A stretch of DNA of 30,754 nucleotides from Nemertoderma westbladi (lineage: Eukaryota > Xenacoelomorpha > Nemertodermatida > Nemertodermatidae): the NCBI GenBank assembly GCA_032718475.1, contig JAUCBJ010004865.1, positions 1 through 30,754 on the forward strand, written 5' to 3'. Positions 28,598 through 30,754 of the stretch are shown here, piece by piece. The stretch's first letter is position 1. Each line of letters opens with the position of its first letter. The position numbers and the translations under genes are program-made. The notes below the pieces were generated by a model. The model saw nothing but the letters and a program-made list of their open reading frames with translations, was not told where the DNA came from and searched no databases.

Positions 28598-28848
28598 GAA
28601 TACCGGTATGCTTATGGTATATATAAGTATTATTACAGACTATAATTAGTCACAGAATACCGGTATATAATTTCAGCAGAAATTTATATATATAAATACA
28701 ATAAGCCTATCGTAAATACCGGTATACAGCATACACTTATAGTATATATAAGTATTAATATGGACCAGGATTATTTACAGAATACCGGTATAATTTCAGC
28801 CTAAATTTATATAAATGTATATAATAAGCCTATTGTGAATACCGGTAA
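28598..28848. repeat. Two-copy ~125-bp tandem repeat with five ATACCGGTAT palindromes
   Basis: The 10-bp palindrome ATACCGGTAT lies at 28600, 28657, 28716 and 28782, with ATACCGGTAA at 28839. Between them the block (TATATATAAGTATTA, ACAGAATACCGGTATA, AATTTCAGC, AATAAGCCTAT) is repeated with ~20% change. Confidence 0.85.
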
Positions 28849-29200
28849 TGTCAATTATTTTAGAATAACTGAATTTCTGAATTTAGGGTTACCTTTCTTT
28901 ACTTTAATACTGTTATTAAGCAGTAGCCCAACTGATATTAAGACCTAGTTGATGTATAACAGGCCTACTATTTTATAAATCGGTTTGAGTTGATTTATAA
29001 TATATATATACCCGTATAATGGGTTTTTGACAATGTTTGAAATAAATGTTATTATTTCTGGTAAGGAGTCACTACACAGAAGGTGTACGCTCTCAGTGGA
29101 GTGCTACTTGTTGGACACTAAAACATATAATTCTACTTTACTAAGTTACTTATTACTACAAATTACATACAATGACTGTGTGAGATTACAATCTCTAAAT
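28849..29200. other. AT-rich intergenic, no gene
   Basis: Contains an AATAAATG word at 29042, TATATATATA at 29001-29010, and a GC-richer patch (29060-29120). No coding signal. Confidence 0.45.
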
Positions 29201-29237
29201 TAAACGATAACAAGTTACACGTACAAATTTTAGGGTA

Positions 29238-29682
29238 ATTTTACAGGAAATCTACAAACCAGCCTAACAAGGAGTTAGAATTTCTGGTTATTACAAACGG
29301 GCAGGATACTACAGTATTTGAAAATAATAAAGCAGTAGAAAATAAATTGCGTTGTCTAGATAAGAAAATACCACCGTCTGACGACTTATAGTCTTTAGCT
29401 CTACAGCTCTATAAGTACTACGTTATATACCCGGAGTGTCCTTACCTAGAAGTTAATTACTGCAGCCAACCAGAGCTAACGTGCCTATTAACCACTTTAC
29501 AACACAAATATACTGCCTACACACTAATTACTTTCGGAAAGCACTGTACACTAAACCCTAAATTAGGTACAAGTACTTATACAACAAATAACCAGCAGTT
29601 AAATATACTTGTACAGCTAAAAGAACCACGGACTGACCAGAGCATAAAATCATCAGTCTTTACCTTCGCCAAGCAGCCCTGA
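29238..29682 (+). pseudogene. Decayed reading frame of unknown origin
   Basis: One frame from ~29238 to a TGA at 29680-29682 has a single internal TAG (~29387) in about 147 codons, fewer than the several stops expected in AT-rich DNA. It reads like protein (LEFLVITNGQDTTVFENN, LYKYYVIYPECPYLEVNYC). I do not recognise a family. It may be a chance frame or an old TE or host exon. Confidence 0.3.
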
Positions 29683-30430
29683 TGTAGTACCGGGGTTAAT
29701 TTAACTATAACGGTATGTATAACAAGCACAATTACTGTAGGAATAAACTTGGGGATTATGTAGGTTGCGAATAATCGCATAAACTCTGAATAATAAATAT
29801 TACGCTACCTGTGCAGACTATACAAACAAAATACAGACCAAATGCTGGCAGACTACTATCAAGCCTAAATAAACTACAGTATATGCAGACTCCAAAATGG
29901 TTAGTTAGTATGCGTTCTAACCGAGTAGTACGACTTAGTCTTTCGGAGGGGATTTACCTTACAACACTGGATGCCCCCACCTTCCTAACTAGTACTTTAT
30001 CGGACATACACTCTACACACACTGCAATCTCTTCAGACCCAACAACAGCCAGACAACAATCTAGCCTACAAATTATTTGTACAATTTGAGCGGGCTTACA
30101 CGCCTTCTGCTCAATATTACACTTACAGATAAATAAAACTGACAGAAATAAGTAAACCATACAAAGGAATAAGGGGTGATCAATCCCTAATCCCCTGACA
30201 GCCTACAATATACATTATCACAATCGAAATAATACTAGTACCGGTAAGTACCGGTTCGGGTGGTTAGGTAGTTAGGCCTACAGGTTACCGTCCGACCGGT
30301 ACACTAGACTTTTTTGCCTATGGTGCAATAAAGAAACTAAAAAATCTATTATTGTTCGCGCTTTTAGACCTTTAGCAGTTTAACCTGCCAATTTTAGGTG
30401 TCTTCTTGTTTATAAATCGACTTTAGCCTA
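29683..30430. other. AT-rich intergenic, no gene supported
   Basis: The short ORFs here lack recognisable motifs. ACCGGTA words cluster at 30238-30303, next to TTAGGCCTACAGG. Confidence 0.45.
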
Positions 30431-30754
30431 TAACAATTATTTAGTGCACATGAAGTTAACTGACGTCTTCTCGCTCACCCACTCTCGGCGCTAACATCTC
30501 TCTCTCTGCCCGGCTGAACCCTCCTGGGGATACTCGCAACCCCCCTACTATTCTCCGTCGTCGGGTGCCGCGGTTCACCTAACTCGCCACGCGCATTGTC
30601 CGCCGACGCTTGTAGGGCATTCTCTCCCCCCCCCCCCCCCCTCTCGCCACTAATCTGCCGTGGTGGGGCGCCCGTAGCCCCCCCCCCCCCACTCGCCACT
30701 TCTTACTTCACTACCTCTTACTTCGCTTCTACACCCCTCTTGTGGTACATTCTC
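30431..30754. other. C-rich region with two poly-C runs
   Basis: Pyrimidine-rich, with C runs at about 30627-30640 and 30679-30690 and the word CTCGCCACT repeated. The abrupt rise in GC suggests another element or LTR continuing past the window. Confidence 0.5.

Noticed and set aside
30475-30699. 74-aa Gly-rich minus-strand ORF
   Set aside because: Produced by the poly-C runs and biased composition.

Overview
The window is eukaryotic and almost certainly from an invertebrate metazoan, probably marine. It is AT-rich and packed with animal-type transposable elements (MULE, BEL/Pao, a CR1/L2-like LINE, a Polinton/adintovirus-like element). The words ACCGGT and TAGGCCTAC recur throughout. I cannot name the species. 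Nearly everything recognisable is mobile DNA or its remains. The only possible host-type gene is a HECT-domain ubiquitin ligase ORF at the left edge, and it lies in one long ORF without an evident intron.

Left third (1-9126). A zinc-ribbon/HECT E3 ligase ORF runs on the minus strand (196-2340), and its 3' end is repeated exactly as a 164-bp direct duplication. A 6.2-kb Mutator-like element (MULE A, 2913-9118) follows, with ~405-bp inverted terminal arms and a perfect 8-bp target duplication. Its transposase is decayed (C2H2 finger at the N-terminus, SWIM finger at the C-terminus) and has lost its catalytic core. A second MULE (MULE B, about 3921-6279) sits at that point; its 536-aa transposase is intact and its ends are arrays of TAGTTCTAA words. 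MULE A also holds a 22-bp C run and a 375-bp CCCAT satellite.

Middle and right (9127-28440). A 13-copy 20/21-bp minisatellite is followed by one degenerate BEL/Pao retrotransposon on the minus strand, with gag starting at 28440 and the integrase tail ending at 9825. Two elements split it. A CR1/L2-like LINE (10159-15347) lies inside the integrase coding region, flanked by GCTACA. A 5168-bp Polinton/adintovirus-like element (16645-21812) lies between RNase H and integrase, flanked by GATCCA. In both cases the element plus one target copy accounts exactly for the shift in pol reading frame between the two flanks.

The Polinton-like element is the most unusual object here. It has 1.7-1.9 kb inverted arms, each carrying an unknown 147-aa gene and a RING-finger gene, around a small core that encodes a packaging-type P-loop ATPase and a protein like the adenoviral core protein X. 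It lacks DNA polymerase, integrase, protease and capsid genes. The core-protein ORF runs straight into the antisense strand of the right-arm RING gene, which marks a deletion junction.

The last 2.3 kb (28441-30754) has no recognised gene. It holds a two-copy tandem repeat built around the palindrome ATACCGGTAT, a decayed unknown reading frame near 29.2-29.7 kb, and C-rich tracts. I could not identify the LTRs of the BEL element.
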